Source of the DNA: Bacteroidales bacterium
Lineage (GTDB): Bacteria > Bacteroidota > Bacteroidia > Bacteroidales > NBLH01
DNA: 64,000 nt
Direction of reading: 5' to 3'
Assembly: GCA_016937695.1 (NCBI GenBank)
Contig: JAFGWC010000004.1
Coordinates: 1 to 64,000, forward strand
The notes under the pieces are model-generated. The model saw only the letters and a list, made by a program, of their open reading frames with translations, searched no databases and was not told where the DNA came from. Position numbers and translations under genes: made by a program. Below are positions 8,629 through 16,638 of this stretch, piece after piece (the first letter of the stretch is position 1; each line of letters begins with the position of its first letter).

Positions 8629-9879
8629 ATGGATGTTAAACAAAAAATAGTAATTGTAGGAGGTGGATTTGCCGGTTTACAATTAGTTCGAAGATTAGAT
8701 AATCGTTTTTTTGAAATTATACTTATCGATAAATTAAATCATCATCAATTTCAGCCATTATTCTATCAAGTAGCAACATCTCAAATTGAGCCGTCAAGTA
8801 TTTCATTTCCATTGCGTCATATTTTTAGAAAAAGAAAAAATGTAATGATTAGATTGGCTGAAGTTTTAAGTTTAGATTTAAAGAAAAGCATAATAAAATC
8901 GAGCATTGGTGAATTTAAATACGATTATCTAGTTCTCGCAATGGGATGTAAAACTAATTTTTTTGGCAATAATGAAATCAGTAAATATGCATTTACATTA
9001 AAAACTACTTATGATGCAATAACAATAAGAAATCATATTCTTCAAACATTTGAAGATATTATTTCTGCAAACGGAATTGAAAAGGAAAGTTTAATGAATA
9101 TCGTCATTGTTGGTGGCGGACCAACAGGCGTTGAGATGGCAGGAGCATTTTCTGAAATAAAAAAGAATATTTTACCAAAAGATTATCACAGAATTGATTT
9201 TTCGAAATTAAATATTTTTTTAATAGAAGGCAGTAAATATCCACTAAATAGTATGAGCAAAACAGCCAAAAATGCTTCAAAAACTTATTTGCAAAAAATG
9301 GGTGTGGAGCTTTTAACCGAAAAATTTGTTGTTAATTACAATGGCGAAATTTTACAATTAAACAATGGCGAAACAATAAAAACAAAAACTGTAATATGGG
9401 CAGCAGGAGTTACCTCAAATACTATTGAAGGTCTTCCGGAAAATAGTTTGGCTGCTGGCAATAGAATTAAAGTTGACAGAATAAATAAAATAACAGAAAC
9501 CGAGAATGTATTTGCAATAGGAGATATAGCATATATGGAAACGCCTTTATATCCAAAAGGACATCCGCAATTGGCTAATGTTGCAATTAATCAGGCCAAA
9601 AATTTAGCCAAAAATCTAAAAAAAATAATAGAAGGTGAAAAAACAAAAGATTACGAATATAAAGATCTGGGCTCAATGGCAACACTTGGAAGGAATAAAG
9701 CAGTTGTTGATTTGCCGTTTATTAAATTTAAAGGTTTTTTTGCTTGGATAATTTGGATGTTTTTGCATCTAATGCTTATTTTAAGCGTAAGAAACAAGCT
9801 TATTATTTTTATAAATTGGGCTTGGGCATATATTACAAAAGATACTTCATTGCGTTTAATTTTAAAAGGCAACAAGTAA
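8629..9879 (+). CDS. ndh: type II NADH:quinone oxidoreductase (NDH-2)
   Basis: Single-subunit, non-proton-pumping, FAD-containing NADH dehydrogenase of 416 residues, peripheral on the inner membrane. Two Rossmann motifs are present: GGGFAG (residues 11-16) for FAD and IVGGGPTGVE for NADH. FYQVATSQIEP after HHQFQPL and WAAGVTSN, FAIGDIA and HPQLANVAINQAKNLAKN are characteristic. The C-terminal hydrophobic stretch (FFAWIIWMFLHLMLIL) anchors the enzyme to the membrane. It regenerates NAD and feeds menaquinone. Its presence beside oxygen-sensitive enzymes suggests a facultative or microaerobic lifestyle. It is monocistronic, with the dispersed promoter/hairpin element immediately upstream. Confidence 0.92.
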   Translation: MDVKQKIVIVGGGFAGLQLVRRLDNRFFEIILIDKLNHHQFQPLFYQVATSQIEPSSISFPLRHIFRKRKNVMIRLAEVLSLDLKKSIIKSSIGEFKYDYLVLAMGCKTNFFGNNEISKYAFTLKTTYDAITIRNHILQTFEDIISANGIEKESLMNIVIVGGGPTGVEMAGAFSEIKKNILPKDYHRIDFSKLNIFLIEGSKYPLNSMSKTAKNASKTYLQKMGVELLTEKFVVNYNGEILQLNNGETIKTKTVIWAAGVTSNTIEGLPENSLAAGNRIKVDRINKITETENVFAIGDIAYMETPLYPKGHPQLANVAINQAKNLAKNLKKIIEGEKTKDYEYKDLGSMATLGRNKAVVDLPFIKFKGFFAWIIWMFLHLMLILSVRNKLIIFINWAWAYITKDTSLRLILKGNK

Positions 9880-9987
9880 GTGTTCTTTGTGTTTATTTAT
9901 TTCTCAATTATTCCTGTTTGTGATGAGAAAATTACTTTGAGTAATGGCTTAGTTTAAATATCTTTTTCTTGTATCGAACTCAGCTTA

Positions 9988-10203
9988 TCAGGTTTTTATT
10001 TTTACTGATTTGTAAGATGCTATTCCAATAGGAATTAAAATTGAAGCAATAATTAAAAAGACAGCAAATTTGCAAAAAAAGTTACAGTAGAAATCACTAC
10101 CAGCGCCACAAGCACCTGCAATACAACCAATTAATGAAATTATAATATAATTAACGAATAGAATAATTGATATTGCTAATAAAAAAAATAGAAATTTTTT
10201 CAT
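9988..10203 (-). CDS. small two-helix membrane protein
   Basis: A 71-residue protein with two hydrophobic segments (about residues 4-28 and 45-63). A short loop between them is rich in Cys and Gly (GCIAGACGAGSDFYCNFFCK). It ends with a basic tail (KSVKIKT). I do not recognise a family. The cysteines might be metal- or disulfide-related, but this is speculation. It is flanked by convergent ndh and by the DUF4097 gene on the same strand 134 bases upstream. A CRP-like palindrome lies at 10270-10285 in that gap. Coding status is likely but not certain. Confidence 0.5.
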   Translation of the reverse strand: MKKFLFFLLAISIILFVNYIIISLIGCIAGACGAGSDFYCNFFCKFAVFLIIASILIPIGIASYKSVKIKT

Positions 10204-10269
10204 GATTTTAACTTATTATTTTAATAGCAATAAGTTACGACTATTTTGCCTCTTAATCAAGTATATCGC

Positions 10270-10285
10270 AGTGATTGTTATCACA
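10270..10285. promoter_or_regulatory. CRP/FNR-like palindrome
   Basis: AGTGAT-TGTT-ATCACA is a dyad with the GTGA-N6-TCAC layout of CRP-family sites, about 70 bases upstream of the small membrane protein start. Not proven; no regulator is in the window. Confidence 0.35.
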
Positions 10286-10295
10286 AGATTTACAT

Positions 10296-10330
10296 GAAAA
10301 AGCTCACTTTTTAAAAGCCGAGCTCTTTTA
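10296..10330 (-). terminator. minus-strand terminator of the sigma/DUF4097 operon
   Basis: Read on the minus strand, AAAGAGCTC pairs with GAGCTTTTT (9 bp with one G-T pair) around a 14-base loop and is followed by T's. It lies just beyond the DUF4097 stop codon. Confidence 0.6.
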
Positions 10331-10337
10331 TATAATC

Positions 10338-11384
10338 TTATTCAAGGTTTACACTACCATATTTTGTGTCGATTATAACTTTTGAATCAGTGTTTTTATT
10401 GTTTCCAACTTTTCCCCAAATTTTCGATTCAGTTTGATCAATAACTTTATTTAAAGTATTAGATTTTGGATAATGTACAGATCCGTATGCAGCTTCAGCT
10501 TCTAAAGTATATGAAGCGTTTTCCGAAATTTTAATATCAGAACTGCCGTATCTTAATCTTAGTTTAACAAGGTCGAAGTCATTTGCAACGTTTTTTATAT
10601 CAAAATCTGAATACTTCACATCTGCTTCAATTCTTTTCAAAACATTTTCAATTTCAAAGTTTGAATATTCGGCAGTAGTAATAAAATTTTTAGTTGTACC
10701 TACTCTAAAAGGATGATCATATTTTGATCTTGAAACTATTGAAACACTCTTTTTTACTTTTACAGATGAATATTTACTTTCAATCATTAATGCATTGTTT
10801 GTATTTAGTTGCACTTTAGAATATTTAGTTTCTAGTTGCAGCCAATCGCTTTCATTTATATTACAAACACCTGTTGAGTATGAAATGTTTATGTAATTTA
10901 GTGGTTTAACATTGCCTCTGCTTAATTTATTTATAGTAAGATTACCGTATTTAGTGGTAATTTGAGCATGCCCATTAAGTTCATCCAAGAAAAGATCTCC
11001 ATACTTATTGGAAAAATTAACATTTATATCTTTTGGTATTTTTATGTTATAATCAATGCTGAATTTTATATTATTTATACTTTCAGTAATTTCAGTAATT
11101 GCCGAAACAGTATTCCCAATTTCTTTAAAAGTGATATCTATTTTTTTGAATGTATTTTCAGCTCTTTCTTTACTGTTATTTTTTACAGTAATAAGCACAT
11201 CAATAGAAATTGAGTTTTGTTCCCAATTTTCTACATGTACATTTCCATATCTGTTGTTAATTTCGATGGTTGTACTGTTGTCCGATTTATACTCTTTATG
11301 ATATTTTTTAGTATATGCTTCTTGCGCATATGTTGTGCTTATCGCAAATAGTATCCCCAATACTATTAAATTTACCTTTCTCAT
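10338..11384 (-). CDS. DUF4097 beta-repeat exported protein
   Basis: A 348-residue protein with a signal peptide (VLGILFAISTTYAQ, cleavage near residue 20). The mature protein is a series of short beta-strand repeats containing YG or YS turns: NRYGNVHVENW, NKYGDLFLDEL, TKYGNLTINKL, TKYSKVQLN, SKYSSVKVKK, KYSDFDIKNV, RYGSSDIKI, AYGSVHY and TKYGSVNLE. This is the DUF4097-type right-handed beta-solenoid pattern. It is the third gene of an operon with an ECF sigma factor and a membrane anti-sigma candidate. It is therefore a likely envelope-stress output or sensor component, an inference from context. Its biochemical function is unknown. Confidence 0.8.
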   Translation of the reverse strand: MRKVNLIVLGILFAISTTYAQEAYTKKYHKEYKSDNSTTIEINNRYGNVHVENWEQNSISIDVLITVKNNSKERAENTFKKIDITFKEIGNTVSAITEITESINNIKFSIDYNIKIPKDINVNFSNKYGDLFLDELNGHAQITTKYGNLTINKLSRGNVKPLNYINISYSTGVCNINESDWLQLETKYSKVQLNTNNALMIESKYSSVKVKKSVSIVSRSKYDHPFRVGTTKNFITTAEYSNFEIENVLKRIEADVKYSDFDIKNVANDFDLVKLRLRYGSSDIKISENASYTLEAEAAYGSVHYPKSNTLNKVIDQTESKIWGKVGNNKNTDSKVIIDTKYGSVNLE

Positions 11385-11429
11385 TTTAGTTTCCTCCTTT
11401 TATATTTTAAGTCGTTTTTTAATTTATTA

Positions 11430-11948
11430 TTAACAGTTATTTTTTATTTGATTAATAACCAGTTCTATAAACTGAATTTTAGTTTGATAATTATTAATCA
11501 TTGCATCAATAATTCGTTGATCGTTTTTATTATTTTTTAATTCATTTTGTAAAGAATGATATACAATATCAAGTTGTTTTAATTCAATATCAATCATTTG
11601 TCTTTGTTCATCTCCGATTTTGCAATTCAGATGATCGAATTCATTCAATTTTTGATCTAAATCATTTTTATAGAACAGTTCTACTTCGCTATATTTAACA
11701 GATATATCGCTTAAAGAAGTATTTTTGTTATTAACAAAAGCTCTGTCGGAAATATTTTGCTCAATTACTATAGAAAAGCCTATTAAAAGTATTATTGTAG
11801 CTGCTATTGCATACCAATAATTGATTTTCCTTTTCTGCTTAACATCACTAAAAAGTTTTTTTTCAAACTTTTCAAGATGATTTTCAGATAAATTTGAAGA
11901 ATCAAAAGCTTCTCTGTTTTCATTTATGAAATCCTCTAAGTTCTTCAT
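11430..11948 (-). CDS. membrane anti-sigma factor candidate
   Basis: A 172-residue protein. An acidic, helical cytoplasmic part (residues 1-40) precedes a single transmembrane helix (WYAIAATIILLIGFSIVI, about 45-62). The periplasmic region that follows is rich in predicted coiled coil (Q/E/N/K heptads to the C-terminus). It starts 5 bases after the sigma factor stop codon, the classic sigma/anti-sigma arrangement. It lacks the HxxxCxxC zinc motif of ZAS anti-sigma factors, so sigma binding would rest on another type of helix. The role is inferred from topology and position, not from a recognised domain. Confidence 0.6.
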   Translation of the reverse strand: MKNLEDFINENREAFDSSNLSENHLEKFEKKLFSDVKQKRKINYWYAIAATIILLIGFSIVIEQNISDRAFVNNKNTSLSDISVKYSEVELFYKNDLDQKLNEFDHLNCKIGDEQRQMIDIELKQLDIVYHSLQNELKNNKNDQRIIDAMINNYQTKIQFIELVINQIKNNC

Positions 11949-11953
11949 CGTAA

Positions 11954-12502
11954 TTAATTATTATTTGTTAATAGTTTTATTAGTTTAGTTTTAGCTCTAG
12001 CTAACTGAGATCTTGAACTTGAAGCAGAAATATCTAAAATCTCTGAGATTTCATTATGATCGTAGCCTTCTAGTAAATAGAGAGATAATATGATTCTATA
12101 TCCGTCAGGTAATTTCATAATTGCATCTTTTATTTTGTTTACTTTAAGTTCTAATGTTTCATTTTTAGTATTTTCTTCGTCTTCTTCCTTATCTATTAAT
12201 TTAATGTTTTCTATATTTTCAAATTCTATTTTTCTTTTTTTTAAAAAGTCCAAAGATTTGTTTATAACTATTTTTTTTAACCATGCTCCAAAACTAAGTT
12301 CGCCAGATAAAGTATTTATGTTTTTAAAAGCTATTAAAAAAGACTCTTGAATAATATCTTCAGCTTCAGCTTCATCTTTTATAATTCTTAAACTAGTATT
12401 ATACATAGCCTTTGAGTAAAGTTTGTAAATTTCAAATTGAGCTTTGCTATTTCCTTTTTTACATTGCTCAATCAATTCATAATTTAGATTTCTGTTTTTC
12501 AA
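11954..12502 (-). CDS. ECF-family RNA polymerase sigma factor
   Basis: A 182-residue sigma-70 family protein with only regions 2 and 4. Region 2 shows FEIYKLYSKAMYNTSLRIIKDEAEAEDIIQESFLIAFKNI and then GAWLKKIVINKSLDFLKK. Region 4 shows LPDGYRIILSLYLLEGYDHNEISEILDISASSSRSQLARAKTKLIKLL, a helix-turn-helix for the -35 element. A charged linker (about residues 85-110, DKEEDEENTKNE) joins them. It is the first gene of a three-gene operon with a membrane anti-sigma candidate and a DUF4097 exported protein. This suggests a cell-envelope signal that releases the sigma factor and probably autoregulates the operon. Confidence 0.92.
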   Translation of the reverse strand: MKNRNLNYELIEQCKKGNSKAQFEIYKLYSKAMYNTSLRIIKDEAEAEDIIQESFLIAFKNINTLSGELSFGAWLKKIVINKSLDFLKKRKIEFENIENIKLIDKEEDEENTKNETLELKVNKIKDAIMKLPDGYRIILSLYLLEGYDHNEISEILDISASSSRSQLARAKTKLIKLLTNNN

Positions 12503-12625
12503 TTTTAGCTTCTATTTATAAGACGAATATTAAATTAAAGTGCTGCATAAATAATAATTTAATTTAAGGATTTTTCAAATAAAACAATATACAAACATAA
12601 TATTTTATTCCTGAAAAATTATAAT

Positions 12626-12656
12626 AAAAAAGGCTGCTTAATAAACAAGCAGCCTT
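12626..12656 (-). terminator. intrinsic terminator of the hydCBA operon
   Basis: A perfect 10-bp stem AAGGCTGCTT / AAGCAGCCTT with a 7-base loop. On the minus strand it is followed by at least six T's. It lies about 25 bases past the hydA stop codon. Confidence 0.88.
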
Positions 12657-12679
12657 AAAAACCTAATCCTAAATCAAAT

Positions 12680-14464
12680 CTAATAACGTTTTCTTTTTCT
12701 ATATTTGGTGTGAAGAAGATGATGCGATTTTTCACCTAGTGGTTTTCCTAAAAATTCTTTATAAATTTTTGCTATTTCAGGATTTTCATGAGACATTCTA
12801 ATTGGTTTTCCCATATCTTCAGCATAAATAGCTTCAATTCTTTTTTTCCTAATAGCATCATTAGTAGGAATTGGTTGTCCGCCACCCCCAATACATCCGC
12901 CCGGGCAGGCCATAATCTCAATAAAATGATATGGTGATTTGCCATCAGCAATTTGATCCATAATTTTTCTTGCATTAATTAATCCGTGAGCAATTGCAAA
13001 TTTTGCTTCTACGCCTTCAAGAAAACTAAATTCGGGCAAACAATTTTCAAATTTTATAGATGTTTCTTTTATTCCTTCTAAACCTCTAACAGGTGTAATA
13101 TTTAAGTTGTCAAAAGGTACAGGTCTGCCTGTAATAAGGAAGTATGCAGTTCTAAGAGCTGCTTCCATAACACCACCTGTTGCGCCAAAAATAACACCGG
13201 CACCTGTAGATTCACCCATAATGCTATCAAAGTCGCCATCTTCAAGCTCAGGAAAGTCTAAGCCGGCTTGCTTAATCATATGTCCAATTTCTCTAGTTGT
13301 TAAACCGGCATCAACATCTTGATATCCGCTATCGCGCATTTCAGATCTGTTTGCTTCATATTTTTTAGCTGCACAAGGCATTCCTGCAACACTAACAATG
13401 TTTTTAGGATCAATACCTTTTTGCTCAGCATAATATGTTTTAGCTAATGCACCAAACATTTGTTGTGGCGATTTACAAGTAGATAAATGTGCAAGATGCT
13501 CAGGATACATATGTTCAATAAATTTTACCCAACCAGGCGAACAAGATGTAATCATTGGTAATGCAATATCTTTTTTATCAACAAGAACTTCTTTTAATCT
13601 TGTTAAAAGTTCAGTTCCTTCTTCCATTATTGTAAGGTCAGCCGTAAAATCGGTGTCCAAAACAGAATCGAACCCCATTTTCTTTAAAGCTGTAACCATT
13701 TTTCCGGTAACTCTTGTTCCTGCAGGATAACCTAACATTTCGCCAAGAGCAACCCTAACAGAAGGAGCTGTATTTATAACAACGTGCTTTTCAGGATTGT
13801 CAATTGCTTCCCAAATTTCATCATAGTATCTTCTTTCAGTTAATGCACCTGTAGGGCAGTGTGTAATACATTGACCGCAATTTGTACAAACAATCTCATT
13901 CATTGGTAAATGCATGAAAGTTGAGATTTTCATTTCCGAACCTCTTTCTGTAACTGCAAGAGCGTTAACATGTTGTAGTTCAGCACAAGTTCTAACACAT
14001 CTTTGACAACGAATACATTTACTATCATCTTTTTCAATTGACCACGAAGACTTGTCGATTTTAAGATTAGGTTTAAGAACGCTTAGGTAAACATTATTGT
14101 CAACATTATATTCTGCAGCTAAATCTTGCAATTCGCAATTTGTACTTCTGTAGCAAGTTGTACATTGTGTATTATGCTCAGAAACAAGAAGTGCCATAAT
14201 GTCTTTTCTAGCTCTTCTAATTTTAGGAGTAGATGTTTTAATTTTCATGCCATTTTCAGCCGGAGTTGCACAAGATGGTATAAGATTATTTCTTCCTTCT
14301 TGTTCCACAACACAAACTCTGCAATTACCTGCAACGCAAAGATCTTCGTGATGACATAAAGTTGGAATTCTTATGTCTATTTGTTTTGCGGCATCAAGTA
14401 TTGATTTTCCCTTTTCAACTGATACTTCAATACCGTCAATTATTAAATTTATTTTATCTGCCAT
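12680..14464 (-). CDS. hydA: [FeFe] hydrogenase catalytic subunit
   Basis: Catalytic subunit of a cytoplasmic trimeric NAD-linked [FeFe] hydrogenase. From the chosen ATG (MADKINLIIDG) it has 594 residues. An N-terminal [2Fe-2S] domain carries C37, C48, C51 and C65. A His-Cys [4Fe-4S] motif (HNTQCTTCYRSTNC) and two ferredoxin clusters (CIRCQRCVRTC, CTNCGQCITHCP) follow. The H-cluster signatures are all intact: TSCSPGW (L1), MPCAAKKYE (L2) and MACPGGCIGGGGQP (L3). A small-subunit helix closes the C-terminus (NPEIAKIYKEFLGKPLG). An upstream ATG at 14515 would add 17 lysine-rich residues, but homologues begin near the MADK site. H2 evolution from NADH/ferredoxin, or the reverse, is the expected role. 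Maturases HydEFG are not in the window. Confidence 0.95.
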   Translation of the reverse strand: MADKINLIIDGIEVSVEKGKSILDAAKQIDIRIPTLCHHEDLCVAGNCRVCVVEQEGRNNLIPSCATPAENGMKIKTSTPKIRRARKDIMALLVSEHNTQCTTCYRSTNCELQDLAAEYNVDNNVYLSVLKPNLKIDKSSWSIEKDDSKCIRCQRCVRTCAELQHVNALAVTERGSEMKISTFMHLPMNEIVCTNCGQCITHCPTGALTERRYYDEIWEAIDNPEKHVVINTAPSVRVALGEMLGYPAGTRVTGKMVTALKKMGFDSVLDTDFTADLTIMEEGTELLTRLKEVLVDKKDIALPMITSCSPGWVKFIEHMYPEHLAHLSTCKSPQQMFGALAKTYYAEQKGIDPKNIVSVAGMPCAAKKYEANRSEMRDSGYQDVDAGLTTREIGHMIKQAGLDFPELEDGDFDSIMGESTGAGVIFGATGGVMEAALRTAYFLITGRPVPFDNLNITPVRGLEGIKETSIKFENCLPEFSFLEGVEAKFAIAHGLINARKIMDQIADGKSPYHFIEIMACPGGCIGGGGQPIPTNDAIRKKRIEAIYAEDMGKPIRMSHENPEIAKIYKEFLGKPLGEKSHHLLHTKYRKRKRY

Positions 14465-14522
14465 TTTTATTTTTTTTTTGATGAAAATAATTTTTTGCCA
14501 TTGACAATTTTTCATTTAGTAC

Positions 14523-15686
14523 TTAGTAAATCATTTCTTCTCTAAAGTTTTTAACAATAGAAGTGAAAGAATTTGTAACAGATTGTCCTAAACCGCATTT
14601 AGATGTAATTTGCATTGTTTCAGCAAGTTTAATAAGTTGATCTAAATACGAAGCTGGTCTAATACCAGATTTAACAGCTTCAATACCTTTTAACAGCTGT
14701 TGAGTTCCAATTCTGCAAGGAGTACATTGTCCACAAGATTCTTCGGCATAAAAATCCAGATAATTATGAAGCACATGATACATTGATCGACTACTATTGA
14801 AAATCATTGTAGAACCTCCAGTAGTGTTTCCTTCTCCAATAATTGCTGTATCAAATTGTTTGCGAGGTACACAAAAACCTGCAACACCACCAATTTGAAC
14901 TGCTTTTGTATCGCCATCCCCAAATTCATCTACAAATTGTTTAAGTGTCATGCCCAATTCAAGTTCATGAACACCTTCTTTAGGTGAATCGCCAGAAATA
15001 GAAAATAATTTTGATCCTTTTTGATCGTCTGTACCAAGTTTTTTATATTCATCAGAACCAATTCTGCAAACCATTGTTGCTGATGCAAATGTTTCAACAT
15101 TATTTACAATCGTAGGAAAACCTAAATAACCTTTTTGGATTGGATAAGGAGGTTTATTTCTAGGCTCGCCTCTTTTACCTTCCATTGATTCTATTAGTGC
15201 AGTTTCTTCACCACAAATATATGCGCCTGCACCTAAGAAAATTTCAATTGAAAAATCCAATCCAATTTCTTTGGCGTTTTGATTATAAATTTCAATTTCT
15301 TTATTTAAATCATTAATCAAATATCTGTATTCTCTTCTAAGGTAAATTACACCTTTGCTTGCACCAACAGCCCATGCACAAATAGCCATTCCGGAAATTA
15401 CTTTTCGTGGAACTTCAACAAGAAGCTTGCGATCTTTAAAAGTTCCTGGTTCGCCTTCGTCTGCGTTGCAAATAACGTATTTAGTTTTACTTTCTTGCTG
15501 TTGAGCAAATTTCCATTTCATTCCTGTTGGAAATCCTGCGCCGCCTCTTCCTCTTAATCCTGAATCAATTATATCTTGAATAACTTTCTCTTTGTTTTTT
15601 TTAATAGTTAACTTAAGAATATCATATGGTTCAATTGAATATGGACTAAAAATAATATCTACTTTTCTTAGTTTTGTATTTAACAT
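14523..15686 (-). CDS. hydB: NAD-linked hydrogenase flavin subunit (NuoF-like, short HydB)
   Basis: NADH-binding flavoprotein subunit of 387 residues. It carries the FMN/NADH motifs GLRGRGGAGFPTGMKW, NADEGEPGTFKDR and GAGAYICGEETALIES, the SLBB-like region, and a terminal [4Fe-4S] site (CGQCTPCRIG with a later Cys in SKCGLG). Bifurcating HydB proteins such as that of Thermotoga are about 600 residues, with an extra N-terminal thioredoxin-like [2Fe-2S] domain and two C-terminal ferredoxin clusters. Both extensions are missing here. It sits between hydC (19-base gap) and hydA. The complex links NAD(H) to H2, and whether it bifurcates electrons cannot be decided from the sequence. Confidence 0.92.
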   Translation of the reverse strand: MLNTKLRKVDIIFSPYSIEPYDILKLTIKKNKEKVIQDIIDSGLRGRGGAGFPTGMKWKFAQQQESKTKYVICNADEGEPGTFKDRKLLVEVPRKVISGMAICAWAVGASKGVIYLRREYRYLINDLNKEIEIYNQNAKEIGLDFSIEIFLGAGAYICGEETALIESMEGKRGEPRNKPPYPIQKGYLGFPTIVNNVETFASATMVCRIGSDEYKKLGTDDQKGSKLFSISGDSPKEGVHELELGMTLKQFVDEFGDGDTKAVQIGGVAGFCVPRKQFDTAIIGEGNTTGGSTMIFNSSRSMYHVLHNYLDFYAEESCGQCTPCRIGTQQLLKGIEAVKSGIRPASYLDQLIKLAETMQITSKCGLGQSVTNSFTSIVKNFREEMIY

Positions 15687-15705
15687 ATCTAAATCTCCTT
15701 TTTTT

Positions 15706-16176
15706 TTAGTATTCGTTTCTGATATAATCTCCTAAAATTTTGCGAACTTTTGAAGGAGTGAGCTCAGTATAATACTCGTCATTTATAAGCATTGCAGGAC
15801 CTTTGTCGCATAATCCTATGCAATTTGTTTCAATTAACGAAAAACGTTTACCTTCTGTGGTTTCTCCAACTTTAATTCTTAGCATGTCTTCCATTGTTTT
15901 CAGAATTTCATTTTTACCTTTCATATCACAAGTGATAGATTTACAAACTCTTATTTTGTATTTTCCATCAGCTTCTGTGTCTAAAAAAGAATAAAAAGAT
16001 GCTGTACCATAAACTTCGGCAGATGCTATATCTAATTGTTTAGCTACTTCTAGCATAGCTTCTTTTGAAAGGAAGTTGTTTTCAAGATGAATTCCTTGTA
16101 AGATTGGAATAAGATTTTGACGTTCTCTTCCATGTTTTTCAACTAATTTCTTTACTAATTCTTTTACTTCAGCCAT
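15706..16176 (-). CDS. hydC: hydrogenase NuoE-like [2Fe-2S] subunit
   Basis: A 156-residue thioredoxin-like ferredoxin of the NuoE/HydC family. An N-terminal helical bundle (LIPILQGIHLENNFLSKEAM...) precedes the cluster domain. The cluster ligands are two pairs, CKSITC and CIGLC, in the regions RVCKSITCDMKG and ETNCIGLCDKGPAM. It transfers electrons between the flavin subunit and other clusters of the hydrogenase. It is the first gene of the hydC-hydB-hydA operon, with a 462-base regulatory region upstream that contains two identical palindromes. The start ATG is at 16176 with an AT-rich leader. Confidence 0.93.
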   Translation of the reverse strand: MAEVKELVKKLVEKHGRERQNLIPILQGIHLENNFLSKEAMLEVAKQLDIASAEVYGTASFYSFLDTEADGKYKIRVCKSITCDMKGKNEILKTMEDMLRIKVGETTEGKRFSLIETNCIGLCDKGPAMLINDEYYTELTPSKVRKILGDYIRNEY

Positions 16177-16353
16177 ATTTTTTTATTTAATTTTTTAGTT
16201 TCATATAACTTCATTAAATTTTATGTAAAATTAGATATAGCTGTACTTTTGGAATATGACTTTTGCTATATTTATTTATGATTTTAGTCAGCGATACGTG
16301 TTTAATTAGATTAATTACAAATAAGGTTTTATTTATCTATTTGATATATAAAT

Positions 16354-16364
16354 TTGATAATCAA
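16354..16364. promoter_or_regulatory. TTGATAATCAA palindrome, site 1
   Basis: Arms TTGAT/ATCAA around a single base. The same 11 bases recur at 16438, with start-to-start distance 84 bp. It resembles FNR-type half-sites, but the spacer is 1 base instead of 4, so the regulator is unknown. Confidence 0.45.
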
Positions 16365-16437
16365 TTGCTGAGATTTTAACAAAATAATTTGCAATAAAAA
16401 TTTAGAAATGTCTTTTAAATCAATATATTTGATGATT

Positions 16438-16448
16438 TTGATAATCAA
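16438..16448. promoter_or_regulatory. TTGATAATCAA palindrome, site 2
   Basis: Identical to site 1 and followed by ctgg where site 1 has ttgc. It lies 262-272 bases upstream of hydC and about 190 bases upstream of the divergent phosphatase gene. Confidence 0.45.
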
Positions 16449-16638
16449 CTGGCAAGAAATATGTAGTGTAAATTGATTGTAGTTTATTAGAAATCACAAA
16501 ATTTTATATTTAAATGTCAAATAAATTTCATATTTTGATATTTAATTGTTTTTGATTTTTGTATTTAATATTTAAGTATTTGGGAAGAATTAATTTTTTC
16601 AGCAAAAAATAATTTCAGTTTGGGTTAAAATTTATTGT

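Larger units (their letters stand above)
16177..16638. other. divergent regulatory region between hydC and a phosphatase gene
   Basis: A 462-base, very AT-rich spacer between divergent genes. The only clear structure is a repeated 11-bp palindrome, TTGATAATCAA, at 16354-16364 and 16438-16448. No ORF, tRNA or obvious -7 consensus box was found in the hydC direction. Confidence 0.55.

Noticed and set aside
14465-14515. Longer hydA start adding 17 residues
   Set aside because: The extension is lysine-rich and unlike the [2Fe-2S] domain start. The ATG at 14464 begins directly with the ferredoxin fold. It remains possible because the upstream ATG lies 7 bases after the hydB stop.
16354-16448. FNR boxes upstream of hydC
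   Set aside because: FNR sites are TTGAT-N4-ATCAA, while these have a 1-base centre. They are kept as an unassigned palindrome.
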